NCBI GenBank assembly: GCA_947499975.1
Contig: CANMQE010000001.1
Span: 248,001-312,000, forward strand
Length of the DNA: 64,000 nt
Source of the DNA: an uncultured Sphingomonadaceae bacterium
GTDB lineage: Bacteria; Pseudomonadota; Alphaproteobacteria; Sphingomonadales; Sphingomonadaceae
Direction: 5' to 3'
Under the pieces are notes generated by a model. The model was not told the origin of the DNA. It worked only from the letters and a program-made list of their open reading frames with translations, and made no database searches. Position numbers and translations under genes: made by a program. Within the stretch, counting starts at the first letter, position 1; each line of letters starts with the position of its first letter. This document shows positions 17,161 to 25,425 of the stretch, in pieces.

Positions 17161-18227
17161 TCTATCTCGATTACCAGGCCACCACCCCGCTGGCGCCAGA
17201 GGCGCGCGATGCGATGCTGCAATGGCTGGACGGGCCGGATGGAACAGGCTTCGGCAACCCCCATTCGCCCCACCGCATGGGCAGGCAGGCGGCCGCCACC
17301 GTCGATCTGGCGCGGGACAGGGTGGCGGCGCTGTTTCCGCCAAATGGCCAGGTGATCTTCACCAGCGGTGCGACAGAGGCGATCAACCTCGCCATGCGCG
17401 GCTGCCCGGGCAAGGGCGCGATCAGCGTTTCCGCCATCGAACACGCTGCCGTGCTGGATACAGCGCATGCCATTGGTAAATGTCACGAGTTGAACGTGGC
17501 CAAAGACGGCCAGTGCAACGTGAAGCAGGATATTCCCAACGACACGAAGCTGGTGTGCGTGATGCAGATCAACAACGAGATCGGCGTGGTACAGCCCACG
17601 GTGGAGTTTCATCGCAAGGCCAGGGAAGCGGGCGCGCTGTATCTGTGCGACGCGGTGCAGGCCTACGGCAAGACGCCACTGGCAGGAGCGGACATGATCG
17701 CCGTTTCCGCGCACAAGATCCACGGTCCGAAAGGTATCGGCGCGCTGTGGGTGCGTAACGGGATCGAGCTGGAGCCGCAACAGACCGGCGGCGGACAAGA
17801 GGCGAACATACGCTCCGGCACGCTCAGCCCCGCATTGTGTGCCGGTTTCGGCGCGGCGGCCAGGGTGGCAAGGGAGCGGATGGACGCCGACGCCGCGCAC
17901 GTGGAGGCATTGTGGAACCGGGCACGCGAACTGTTTTCCGACTGGGAGCTGAATGGCAGTGCGGAGGCGCGCTGGCACGGCAATCTCAACATCCGCAGGA
18001 AGGGGCTGGATGTGAACCGCCTGATGTCCGATTGCCGCGACGTGATGTTCTCCGCCGGGTCCGCCTGCGCCAGCGGATCGGGCAGGCCCAGTCACGTGCT
18101 TCAGGCCATCGGCCTCTCGGCAAAGCAGGCGAAAAGCTCCATCCGGCTCGGGTTCGGACGCTACACGGACATAAATGACCTTGAAGCGGCAGCGGAAAAG
18201 CTTAATCATGCTGCATCGCAGCAATAG
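17157..18227 (+). CDS. Cysteine desulfurase (NifS/IscS class), second copy
   Basis: A 356-residue second desulfurase, starting MIYLDYQATTPLAP at an ATG that overlaps the previous stop. His 96 (IEHAAVL), Lys 187 (SAHKIHGPKG) and Cys 304 (SACASGSG) are all intact. It is clearly diverged from its neighbour, so the pair is not a recent duplication. Both copies, followed by a ferredoxin, point to sulfur delivery for Fe-S clusters or thiolated tRNA. A longer frame beginning inside the first gene is open, but the extra residues are out-of-frame noise. Confidence 0.9.
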   Translation: MIYLDYQATTPLAPEARDAMLQWLDGPDGTGFGNPHSPHRMGRQAAATVDLARDRVAALFPPNGQVIFTSGATEAINLAMRGCPGKGAISVSAIEHAAVLDTAHAIGKCHELNVAKDGQCNVKQDIPNDTKLVCVMQINNEIGVVQPTVEFHRKAREAGALYLCDAVQAYGKTPLAGADMIAVSAHKIHGPKGIGALWVRNGIELEPQQTGGGQEANIRSGTLSPALCAGFGAAARVARERMDADAAHVEALWNRARELFSDWELNGSAEARWHGNLNIRRKGLDVNRLMSDCRDVMFSAGSACASGSGRPSHVLQAIGLSAKQAKSSIRLGFGRYTDINDLEAAAEKLNHAASQQ

Positions 18228-18238
18228 GGGTTCCCGCC

Positions 18239-18568
18239 ATCAAGGTCACTTTCATCACGCGCGACAACGAGAGGGTGGAGGCCGAGGCGTCGCCCGGTGA
18301 TCGCTTGCTGGAAGTTGGCCAGGCCGCGGGCATGCCGCTGGAAGGAACCTGCGAGGGGCAGATGGCCTGCTCCACCTGCCATGTGATCGTGGCGCGCGAA
18401 TGGTTTGCCAAATTGCCCGCAGCGGTGGAGGAAGAGGAGGACATGCTGGACCTCGCTGCCGATGTGCAGGCCACCAGCCGCCTCTCGTGCCAGATATTAC
18501 TGACGCCGGAACTCGACGGGATCGAGGTCAGCATCCCCAGTGACAGCAATGACGCGCAAGGCTTCTGA
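18239..18568 (+). CDS. 2Fe-2S ferredoxin (adrenodoxin/Isc type), apparent ATC start
   Basis: A [2Fe-2S] ferredoxin of about 109 residues. Cluster ligands are C38, C44, C47 (CEGQMACSTC) and C84 (RLSCQIL), the C-x5-C-x2-C...C pattern of Isc ferredoxins. The frame is open back to a stop at 18203-18205 but holds no ATG, GTG or TTG before a GTG at 18275. That GTG would remove the first beta strand (KVTFITRDNERV). ATC at 18239, eight bases after AGGGG, is the only position giving a complete fold. It lies 11 bp after the second desulfurase and ends before a terminator. Confidence 0.82.
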   Translation: MKVTFITRDNERVEAEASPGDRLLEVGQAAGMPLEGTCEGQMACSTCHVIVAREWFAKLPAAVEEEEDMLDLAADVQATSRLSCQILLTPELDGIEVSIPSDSNDAQGF

Positions 18569-18602
18569 CGGGCTGATGGCATAACGGGCTTGTTTCAACC
18601 CA

Positions 18603-18645
18603 GACGAGAAAACCCCGTCACGCCTTGGCGCAACGGGGTCTCGTC
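18603..18645. terminator. Bidirectional hairpin terminator
   Basis: GACGAGA (18603-18609) pairs with TCTCGTC (18639-18645), and the inner ACCCCGT (18612-18618) pairs with ACGGGGT (18633-18639). It lies between the ferredoxin gene and the convergent PfpI gene and can serve both strands. Confidence 0.75.
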
Positions 18646-18694
18646 GAAGCCCGATATCCTCCGCTTTCGGGAGGGGACGGAATGATCGCGGAGA

Positions 18695-19246
18695 TCAGGC
18701 GGCTTCGGTGATCTTTTCCTGCTGCTTCTGCAGCGCGGAGATCAATGCCTTGGAGAAGGCGGGAATGTCGTCGGGGTTGCGACTGGTGATAAGGTTGCCA
18801 TCGATTGCCACTTCCTCGTCCACCACATTGGCTCCGGCGTTCTTCAGGTCGGTACGGATGGAGTGGTAGGAGGTTGCCGTCTTGCCGTTCACCACGCCTG
18901 CCTCGATCAGTAGCCAGGGCGCGTGGCAGATCGCGGCGACAGGCTTGCCGGCGTTCACGAAGTCTTTCACCATCTGGATGGCCTTTTCCTCGACCCGCAG
19001 CAGGTCCGGGTTGATCTGCCCGCCGGGCAGCAACAGCGCGTCGAATTCGTTGGCGCTGGCTTCTGCCAGGGTCAGGTCGACATCCACCTTGTTGCCCCAG
19101 TCGTCCTGGTCCCAGCCCTTGATCTGGCCGTCTTCCAGACTGACGACGGCGGTTTCATATCCGGCCTGTTCCAGGTTCGCCTTGGGCTTTTCCAGCTCCG
19201 ACTGTTCGAAGCCGTTGGTGGCTAGAATCATGATGCGTTGTGCCAT
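18695..19246 (-). CDS. DJ-1/PfpI family protein (type 1 glutamine amidotransferase-like)
   Basis: A 183-residue cytoplasmic protein. The nucleophile elbow AAICHAPWLL carries Cys 107 and His 108, and FEQSEL near residue 13-18 supplies the conserved Glu, as in PfpI/YhbO. Members act as chaperones, glyoxalases or deglycases in oxidative or carbonyl stress; the exact activity cannot be assigned. It stands alone, convergent with the Fe-S genes and divergent from parC. Confidence 0.9.
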   Translation of the reverse strand: MAQRIMILATNGFEQSELEKPKANLEQAGYETAVVSLEDGQIKGWDQDDWGNKVDVDLTLAEASANEFDALLLPGGQINPDLLRVEEKAIQMVKDFVNAGKPVAAICHAPWLLIEAGVVNGKTATSYHSIRTDLKNAGANVVDEEVAIDGNLITSRNPDDIPAFSKALISALQKQQEKITEAA

Positions 19247-19353
19247 GGTAATTGTATCCTGTTTCCAGTGTTTGCGTTTGCCGGATCAACGGGTGGGGAA
19301 AGCACTACGTTCCGCGCTGTCCGCTGAGCCGTGACGGTGATAGGGCAAGCCGC

Positions 19354-21651
19354 ATGGCAACCGTTGAAGAACCCGATGATTCCGGCGCGGGCATTACCCG
19401 CGAACCTTTCGAGAGCGCGCTTTCGGAGCGGTATCTCGTCTATGCCCTGTCCACGATCACGGCGCGTTCGCTGCCCGATCTGCGCGATGGGCTGAAGCCG
19501 GTTCACCGCCGGCTGTTGTGGACGATGCGGCAATTGCGCCTGTCGCCTGACAACACGTTCAAGAAATCCGCGCGCGTCGTGGGCGACGTGATCGGCAAAT
19601 ATCACCCGCATGGCGACGTGGCGGTTTACGATGCGATGGTGCGCCTCGCCCAGCCATTCACCCTGCGCTATCCGCTGGTGGAGGGGCAGGGCAACTTCGG
19701 CAATATCGACGGCGATAACGCCGCCGCCTATCGCTACACCGAATGCCGCCTGACGCGCACCGCCATGCAGCTGATGGATGGGCTGGACGAAGGCACGGTC
19801 GAGTTCATCCCCACCTACAATAACGAGGAAGAAGAACCGGTCATCATGCCGGGCCTGTTCCCCAATCTGCTGGCAAACGGCGCCAGCGGCATCGCCGTGG
19901 GCATGGCCACAAGTATCCCCAGCCACAACGTGGCAGAGGTGCTGGACGCCGCCGAGATGGTGTTGTTCAACAAGGATGTCACCCATGCCGAACTGATGGG
20001 CGTATTCCGGGGGCCGGACTTTGCCACCGGCGGCCTGGTGGTGGATAGCGAGGAGGCGATCAGCCACGCCTACGAAACGGGGCGTGGCAGTTTCCGCGTG
20101 CGTGGCCGTTTCCACGCGGCGGAGGCGGAGAGCGAGGAAGATCGTGAAGCCGGGATCGAGCGGCTGAGGGGCGGCGGCTACCAGCTGGTCATCTCCGAAA
20201 TTCCTTACCAGGTGCCCAAGGGCAAGCTGATCGAGCAGATCGCCGCCACCATCGCCGACAAGAAGCTGCCGATCCTGGAGGACGTGCGCGACGAGAGCGA
20301 CGAGCAGGTGCGCATCGTGCTGGTACCGCGCAGCCGCAACATCGATCCCGAGCTGCTGAAGGAGAGCGTCTACAAGCTCACCGATCTGGAAACGCGCTTC
20401 GGCCTCAACCTCAACGTGCTGGATGCCACCCGCACGCCGATGGTGATGGGCCTGAAGGAACTGCTGGGCAACTGGGTGGCTCACCAGATCGAGATCCTGC
20501 AGCGCCGCACTACGCACCGCCTCGCCAAGATCGCGGACAGGCTGGAACTGCTGGAAGGCTACATCATCGCCTTCCTCAACCTGGACCGGGTGATCGAGAT
20601 CATCCGCACCCAGGATGAGCCGAAGCCCGTGATGATGGCCGAGTTCAACCTGACGGACCGGCAGGCCGAGGCGATCCTCAACATGCGGCTGCGTAGCTTG
20701 CGCAAGCTGGAGGAGATGCAGCTTCGCAGCGAGAAGGACGAGCTGCTGAAGGAGCAGGACGAGCTGCAGAAGCTGCTCGATTCCCCCGCTCGCCAGCGCA
20801 CCAGGCTGAAGCGTGACATGGCCGCGCTGCGCAAGGAATATGGCGAGAACACCGCCATCGGCGCGCGCCGCACCACCATCGCAGAGGCAGAGCCGACGGT
20901 GGAATTCAACCCCGACGCGATGATCGAGAAGGAGCCTGTGACGGTGATCCTTTCTGCCAAGGGCTGGGTGCGCGCGGCCAAGGGGCATGTCGAGCTGGGC
21001 GAGGATGGCTGCGGTGATTTCAAATACAAGGAAGGCGACGGCCCAGCCTTTGCCGTCCATTGCCAGACGACGGACAAGCTGCTGCTATGCGGGGCGGATG
21101 GCCGCTTCTTCACGCTGGGTGCGGATAAATTGCCGAGTGCGCGCGGATTTGGCGAGCCGGTGCGCAACACGCTGGACATCGATGCCGCCACGCAGATTAT
21201 CGCCATGGTGGTGCACGAGAAGGACAAGCAGGTGCTGCTGGCCTCCGCCATCGGCAAGGGCTTTGTCGCCATCACGGATGAGCTGCTGGCCGAAACCCGC
21301 AAGGGCCGGCAGGTGGTGAATCTGAAGAACGATGCAAAGCTGCTGGTGGCGCGCGCCATTCCGCCGGAGCACGATCACGTTGCCGTGGTGGGCGAGAACC
21401 GCAAGCTGGTGGTGTTCGCGCTGGAGGAAATGCCGGTGATGACGCGCGGGCAGGGCGTAACCTTGCAGCGTTATCGCGATGGCGGCCTTTCCGACGTCAC
21501 CACCTTCAAGCTGGAGGAGGGCCTCAGCTGGACGATGGGCGGAGAAACCGGCCGCACCCGCACGGAGAACGAGATCGGCATGTGGAAGGTGGCGCGCGGT
21601 GCTGCGGGCAGGCTGCCGCCGCAAGGCTTCCCGAAGGATAACAAGTTCTAG
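19354..21651 (+). CDS. parC: DNA topoisomerase IV subunit A
   Basis: A 765-residue type II topoisomerase subunit that decatenates chromosomes with ParE. The ATG at 19354 ([11 protein letters not shown]) is preferred; the frame extends 34 codons upstream, but those codons look non-coding. DGLKPVHRR, the GKYHPHGD segment and the catalytic Tyr 128 in YRYTE are present. The C-terminal part (about 500-765) is the short ParC-type beta-pinwheel rather than the long GyrA form. The residue matching the quinolone-determining Ser is Val 89. ParE is not in the window. Confidence 0.95.
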   Translation: MATVEEPDDSGAGITREPFESALSERYLVYALSTITARSLPDLRDGLKPVHRRLLWTMRQLRLSPDNTFKKSARVVGDVIGKYHPHGDVAVYDAMVRLAQPFTLRYPLVEGQGNFGNIDGDNAAAYRYTECRLTRTAMQLMDGLDEGTVEFIPTYNNEEEEPVIMPGLFPNLLANGASGIAVGMATSIPSHNVAEVLDAAEMVLFNKDVTHAELMGVFRGPDFATGGLVVDSEEAISHAYETGRGSFRVRGRFHAAEAESEEDREAGIERLRGGGYQLVISEIPYQVPKGKLIEQIAATIADKKLPILEDVRDESDEQVRIVLVPRSRNIDPELLKESVYKLTDLETRFGLNLNVLDATRTPMVMGLKELLGNWVAHQIEILQRRTTHRLAKIADRLELLEGYIIAFLNLDRVIEIIRTQDEPKPVMMAEFNLTDRQAEAILNMRLRSLRKLEEMQLRSEKDELLKEQDELQKLLDSPARQRTRLKRDMAALRKEYGENTAIGARRTTIAEAEPTVEFNPDAMIEKEPVTVILSAKGWVRAAKGHVELGEDGCGDFKYKEGDGPAFAVHCQTTDKLLLCGADGRFFTLGADKLPSARGFGEPVRNTLDIDAATQIIAMVVHEKDKQVLLASAIGKGFVAITDELLAETRKGRQVVNLKNDAKLLVARAIPPEHDHVAVVGENRKLVVFALEEMPVMTRGQGVTLQRYRDGGLSDVTTFKLEEGLSWTMGGETGRTRTENEIGMWKVARGAAGRLPPQGFPKDNKF

Positions 21652-21658
21652 ATACAAA

Positions 21659-21686
21659 AACCCGGCAGGATCGCTCCTGCCGGGTT
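21659..21686. terminator. Bidirectional terminator between parC and the secreted protein gene
   Basis: AACCCGGCAGGA (21659-21670) pairs perfectly with TCCTGCCGGGTT (21675-21686) around a TCGC loop. A-runs and T-rich flanks on both sides suit termination of both convergent genes. Confidence 0.9.
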
Positions 21687-21711
21687 CCTTGGTGATTGGT
21701 AGCCTGGAGGC

Positions 21712-22215
21712 TTAGCCAGCCTGTGCGGCCAGGGCTGCTTCGAGGTCCGTCATGGTGATGCGTGCCATCAGTGCGCCATTGGGATCCACCACGAACATGT
21801 CACGCGGCAGCGTCACCTTGCTTTCGTCTTCACGGGTGATGACGACGTTGGAGCCGTCGATCGTGTCGATCGTGCCGAGCGGCTGCGGGTCTGCGGTGAC
21901 CACGGTGGCGCCTTCGACCAGTGCGGCGGCCAGCGCTTCTTCAGCGGCAGCCAGCTGCTGTTCGTGCAGCTGCACCAGCTGATCGCGCGTGATGTTCAGC
22001 GTCGGGCCGTTTTCACCTTCGCCGAAGGCATTGGCGGGCAGCGGAATCTGGTATTCGCCAACGGTCAGCAGAACGGCCTGTTCGTTGCTGTCGGCAACGG
22101 TGCCGATCGGATTGCCGTCATTGCCCATCACGGTGTCGCCTGCATCCTGTGCAAGCGCGGGGTTGGCGGCGAGGGCTGCGAGTGCGGCAGCGGCGGTGAG
22201 TGCGATCTTCTTCAT
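21712..22215 (-). CDS. Secreted protein with two PRC-barrel-like repeats
   Basis: A 167-residue protein with a clean Sec signal peptide (MKKIALTAAAALAALAANPALAQ, cleavage after ALA-Q region near 22-23). The mature part has two similar units, one around NPIGTVADSNEQAVLLTVG and one around PLGTIDTIDGSNVVIT. Each is strand-turn-strand, and a Gln/Ala-rich helix separates them. This looks like a duplicated PRC-barrel-type or KOW-like fold. AGGAAGGGAAG precedes the ATG at 22215. The 234 bp upstream hold only promoter-type sequence. Function unknown, periplasmic. Confidence 0.7.
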   Translation of the reverse strand: MKKIALTAAAALAALAANPALAQDAGDTVMGNDGNPIGTVADSNEQAVLLTVGEYQIPLPANAFGEGENGPTLNITRDQLVQLHEQQLAAAEEALAAALVEGATVVTADPQPLGTIDTIDGSNVVITREDESKVTLPRDMFVVDPNGALMARITMTDLEAALAAQAG

Positions 22216-22449
22216 GCAAAAACTTCCCTTCCTGCCAGCCCACGCATGGTGCGGGCCGGGAGTTGAATTCGTCCGACTGGGCCTGAAAAGGCGCCGGTAT
22301 TGGCTGACGGGGGCAAGCACCCGGCCATTGCCGGGGCAGACACGAACGGTGCGATGGGGCGCCGACCCGTCACAAAACTACCTAGCAGGCAGCTCCTGAA
22401 CACTACCTGCACCAGCCTTGCAGACTATTTCAACCGCAAAGCTGAAAAA

Positions 22450-23637
22450 TCACATATGCGAATTGGATTGCATCACCTCGGCCAGCAGTTCCTCGACCCT
22501 GGCAGCATCGGGAAAGCCTTCCGCCGTCCAGCGATCCTCCACCGCGCGCATGATCCGCGCGACTTCGGGTCCTGCGTGCACGCCGCGCTCCACGATCGTG
22601 CCGCCGCGCAGGGGGAAGCGGGGAATGTCCCAGTCTTCCAGCGGGGTGATGGGTTGATCCGCCAGCAGGAGCAGGTCGCGGGCAATATCCTTGCCCTCAC
22701 GATAGGCAAGAACGCGCGCGTCGCCGGGCCGCCTGGCGCGGTCTGCCAGGCGAGCGAGGCGCTTTTTATACGCGTTGGAAAGGCGCAGGCGGGCCGCGAC
22801 CTGTTCTGCCGTCTTGCTGTCGGCAGGCAACATGGCGGCAAGGCGGCGGATCGGATCGGGCATGGCACCGCGCGCCTGCTCCACCGCGACGAGGGCGGTA
22901 AAGCGTTGCAGCCCCTCTTCGCCCACTTCGGGAAGGATCACCGGCAGCACTCCGCGATCGAACATGCGCTGCACCGTCGCCTGCGGATCGGGCAGCGCCA
23001 GCAGCGCCAAAAGTTCCATCGCCACCCGTTCCCGGCTCAATCCCTTCAGCATGGAGGCGAGGGCGGCGCAGGCTTCCTCTCCCTCCTCGTCCAGGGTGGA
23101 GCCGAAGCGCGCCTGGAAACGGTAGTAGCGCAGGATGCGAAGATGATCCTCGCGAATCCGTTCCTGCGCATCGCCGATGAAGCGCACCCGGCGCGCGTCC
23201 AGATCGGCCAGCCCGCCGAAGAAATCGGATATTTCCAGCGTTTCGGGGTGAGCATAGAGCGCGTTGATGGTAAAATCGCGCCGCGCGGCATCGTCCTGCC
23301 AGCGTTCGGCAAAGGCGACGGTGGCGCGGCGGCCATCAGTTGCCACGTCCTTGCGCAGGGTGGTCACCTCGACAGGCCCGCTTTCCAGCACCGCTGTCAC
23401 CGTACCGTGCTCAAATCCGGTAGGCACGCATTTGATGCCCGCCCCGCGCAGCCGTTCCATAACCTGTTCGGGATGCAGCGCGGTGGCCGCGTCGATATCC
23501 TTTACCGGCAGACCCAGCAGCGTATCGCGCACCGCACCGCCCACCCAGCGCAGATTATCCGCGCCAAGGGCGGCCACCAGCGCGCCAAGGTCTGCGCGCT
23601 GCGTCCATTCGGCATTGGCAAGGTTATCGTGTGTCAC
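22450..23637 (-). CDS. cca: CCA-adding tRNA nucleotidyltransferase / poly(A) polymerase family
   Basis: A 395-residue class II nucleotidyltransferase. The head domain has GGAVRDTLLG (33-42), the catalytic DxD in VKDIDAAT (Asp 47, 49), and RRDFTINAL. RIREDHLRILRYYRFQARF marks the neck domain. It most likely adds or repairs the CCA end of tRNAs, although poly(A) polymerases share these motifs. It is the last gene of the leftward GNAT-DUF1285-NUDIX-cca block, 27 bp after the NUDIX gene. Confidence 0.9.
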   Translation of the reverse strand: MTHDNLANAEWTQRADLGALVAALGADNLRWVGGAVRDTLLGLPVKDIDAATALHPEQVMERLRGAGIKCVPTGFEHGTVTAVLESGPVEVTTLRKDVATDGRRATVAFAERWQDDAARRDFTINALYAHPETLEISDFFGGLADLDARRVRFIGDAQERIREDHLRILRYYRFQARFGSTLDEEGEEACAALASMLKGLSRERVAMELLALLALPDPQATVQRMFDRGVLPVILPEVGEEGLQRFTALVAVEQARGAMPDPIRRLAAMLPADSKTAEQVAARLRLSNAYKKRLARLADRARRPGDARVLAYREGKDIARDLLLLADQPITPLEDWDIPRFPLRGGTIVERGVHAGPEVARIMRAVEDRWTAEGFPDAARVEELLAEVMQSNSHM

Positions 23638-23664
23638 CGCTCGCCTTCAGCATGAAGCGCGCCG

Positions 23665-24267
23665 CTATTCAACCAGCTCTTCGATCGAGAGGCGATGCGA
23701 GAGATTGGCGATGATCCCGGCGGTGATCCCCCAGATGCGATGGCCCTGCCAGTCTATCTCGATGAAGGGGCGCTCGTTACCGTTGAACAGGCCGATCTTG
23801 GGCTTGTGGTTGCGCTGGTCCAGCACGTGGCGCAGCGGTGCCTCGAACCAGTCGGCCACTTCGCGCGGGTCGGGCCGGATCGCGATGTCGGCAGGCACCA
23901 CGCCCAGCACGGGGGTGAGGCGAAATCCGCTGCCGGTGGCAAAGGTGTTTGCCTCTCCTGCAATCCGCACGCGCGATGGGTCGATGTCGAGTTCTTCCTG
24001 CGCTTCGCGCAGGGCGGCCTGTACCGCGCTTTCACCGGGTTCCAGCTTGCCGCCGGGAAAGGCGACCTGTCCGGGATGGCTGGCCATGGTATCGGGCCGG
24101 TGGGTGAGGAGGATGCCCGGCTCGCTTCGCTCCGTCACCGCGATCAGCACGGCGGCGTCGCGCAGGGTCTGGCCGACCACGAACTCGCTATCGTCCCTTA
24201 TGCCTTCCATGCCGATATGCTCCGTCGCGGCAAAGCGGCGCTGCAAACGGTCGAAAAGGCGGCTCAT
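23665..24267 (-). CDS. NUDIX hydrolase, CoA diphosphatase (NudL) type
   Basis: A 200-residue NUDIX enzyme. The Nudix box GGKLEPGESAVQAALREAQ continues EELDI, matching Gx5Ex7REuxEExGu. It is preceded by SHPGQVAFPGG, the mark of the CoA/acyl-CoA pyrophosphatase subfamily. It would hydrolyse CoA or derivatives to phosphopantetheine and 3',5'-ADP. Its ATG overlaps the DUF1285 stop by 4 bp, indicating coupling. Confidence 0.88.
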   Translation of the reverse strand: MSRLFDRLQRRFAATEHIGMEGIRDDSEFVVGQTLRDAAVLIAVTERSEPGILLTHRPDTMASHPGQVAFPGGKLEPGESAVQAALREAQEELDIDPSRVRIAGEANTFATGSGFRLTPVLGVVPADIAIRPDPREVADWFEAPLRHVLDQRNHKPKIGLFNGNERPFIEIDWQGHRIWGITAGIIANLSHRLSIEELVE

Positions 24268-24818
24268 TCGGAAGGCACCAGCGCAAACTCGCTGCCCTGG
24301 CTGGAAACGATCATGCCGTTATCCAGCGCCAGCGCGTACTCTGCCAGTTGCAACCAGGTGGAGCGATCCAGCCGCGCCTCGCACCCGTGGCGCGCCATCA
24401 GGTAGATGGATGGCTTTTCGGGATCGCCTTCTGCCCGCAGGGGATGATCCGGCCCGGCGATCACCAGCTCGTCGGTATTGAGACGGAAGGCCAGGGCATC
24501 TGCATCCACGCGCAGATCCGTCGCGATGAAGGCGGCATCCTCCACCTCGATCGTCTGCCGGTAATGCGGGGTAACGAGGTAATGTTGCCCATCCGCCGGA
24601 TCGCGCCAGAGGAGGCTGGCGAAGGCGCGCACCATCGCGGGCCGCGTTACCGGGCTGCCATTGTGAAACCACGTTCCGTCTGCCGCTATCGCCATGTGGC
24701 TGTCGCTGGTGCTTTCCGGCTTCCAGCTATCTACCGGCGGAAGTTTGCGTGCCTCGACCTGCTCGGCAATCTCGAGCAAGCTCATTCCGGCAAGGTCGGG
24801 CGGGATATCGTAGGCCAT
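24264..24818 (-). CDS. DUF1285 domain protein
   Basis: A 184-residue cytoplasmic protein. The DUF1285 marks are P-V-D-S-W-K-P-E, then M-A-I-A-A-D-G-T-W-F-H-N-G-S-P-V-T-R, with P-A-M-V-R-A-F-A-S-L-L following. The family has a two-domain fold of unknown role. It is commonly found upstream of NUDIX and cca genes in alphaproteobacteria, as here, which hints at a link to RNA or nucleotide metabolism (inference). Confidence 0.85.
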   Translation of the reverse strand: MAYDIPPDLAGMSLLEIAEQVEARKLPPVDSWKPESTSDSHMAIAADGTWFHNGSPVTRPAMVRAFASLLWRDPADGQHYLVTPHYRQTIEVEDAAFIATDLRVDADALAFRLNTDELVIAGPDHPLRAEGDPEKPSIYLMARHGCEARLDRSTWLQLAEYALALDNGMIVSSQGSEFALVPSE

Positions 24819-24844
24819 CGTATTGCAACAGATGGCCCTTCAGG

Positions 24845-25363
24845 TCAGCCAATCCAAGGGCCAAGGGTGCCATGATCAGGCAGAATGCCCGGATTTTCCG
24901 TCCGCACCAGCAATCGGTGGGCCTCGAACGGGCCGGGTAGGGACCATCCCTGCGTAGGGCCGCCCTGAAAACCGAAGCGGCTGTAATAGTCTGGATCGCC
25001 GATCAGGACCTGCGGCAGCGCGGCCTGCGGATCGATTGCGCCGTTCATGGCGGCCATCAGTGCGCGGCCAAAGCCTTGGTCCTGCCGATCGGGCACCACG
25101 GCGACGGGGCCGACCATCAGCAGGGGATGCCGGCGGCCCTTGTCATCCGTCAACGCCACGGGCCACACCTGTATGCTGCCCACCAGGAAATCGCTCTCGT
25201 CGATCACGGCAAAGCTGAGCGCGGGCAGCCAGTCCGTGCCCTTGCGAACCTTGTAGGCGGTGCGCTCGTGCCGGTCTTCGCCAAAGGCGCGGTCCAGCAG
25301 CGCCTCGACAAGGGCGGGGTCCACTTCGGCGAGCGGGATTAGTGTGGCGGTGGCAGTGTCCAT
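24845..25363 (-). CDS. GNAT family N-acetyltransferase
   Basis: A 172-residue acetyltransferase. The acetyl-CoA loop is VAVVPDRQDQGFGRALM (R/Q-x-x-G-x-G/A form). The downstream VLIGDPDYYSRFGFQ segment is typical of the small-molecule acetyltransferases annotated in this size class. Substrate unknown. It lies 26 bp upstream of the DUF1285 gene on the same strand and may head that operon. Confidence 0.85.
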   Translation of the reverse strand: MDTATATLIPLAEVDPALVEALLDRAFGEDRHERTAYKVRKGTDWLPALSFAVIDESDFLVGSIQVWPVALTDDKGRRHPLLMVGPVAVVPDRQDQGFGRALMAAMNGAIDPQAALPQVLIGDPDYYSRFGFQGGPTQGWSLPGPFEAHRLLVRTENPGILPDHGTLGPWIG

Positions 25364-25425
25364 GGGCGCGCGCCGATACGGCGATGCGCGCCCACGTGCA
25401 ACTGTTTCGCGCGATATCTGTTTGC

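Noticed and set aside
18275-18568. Ferredoxin starting at the GTG at 18275
   Set aside because: This would remove the first beta strand of the ferredoxin fold, so the ATC at 18239 is preferred despite being rare.
19228-21060. Long open frame antisense to parC (610 codons)
   Set aside because: parC is complete with all motifs; the antisense product is His/Gln/Arg-rich low-information sequence.
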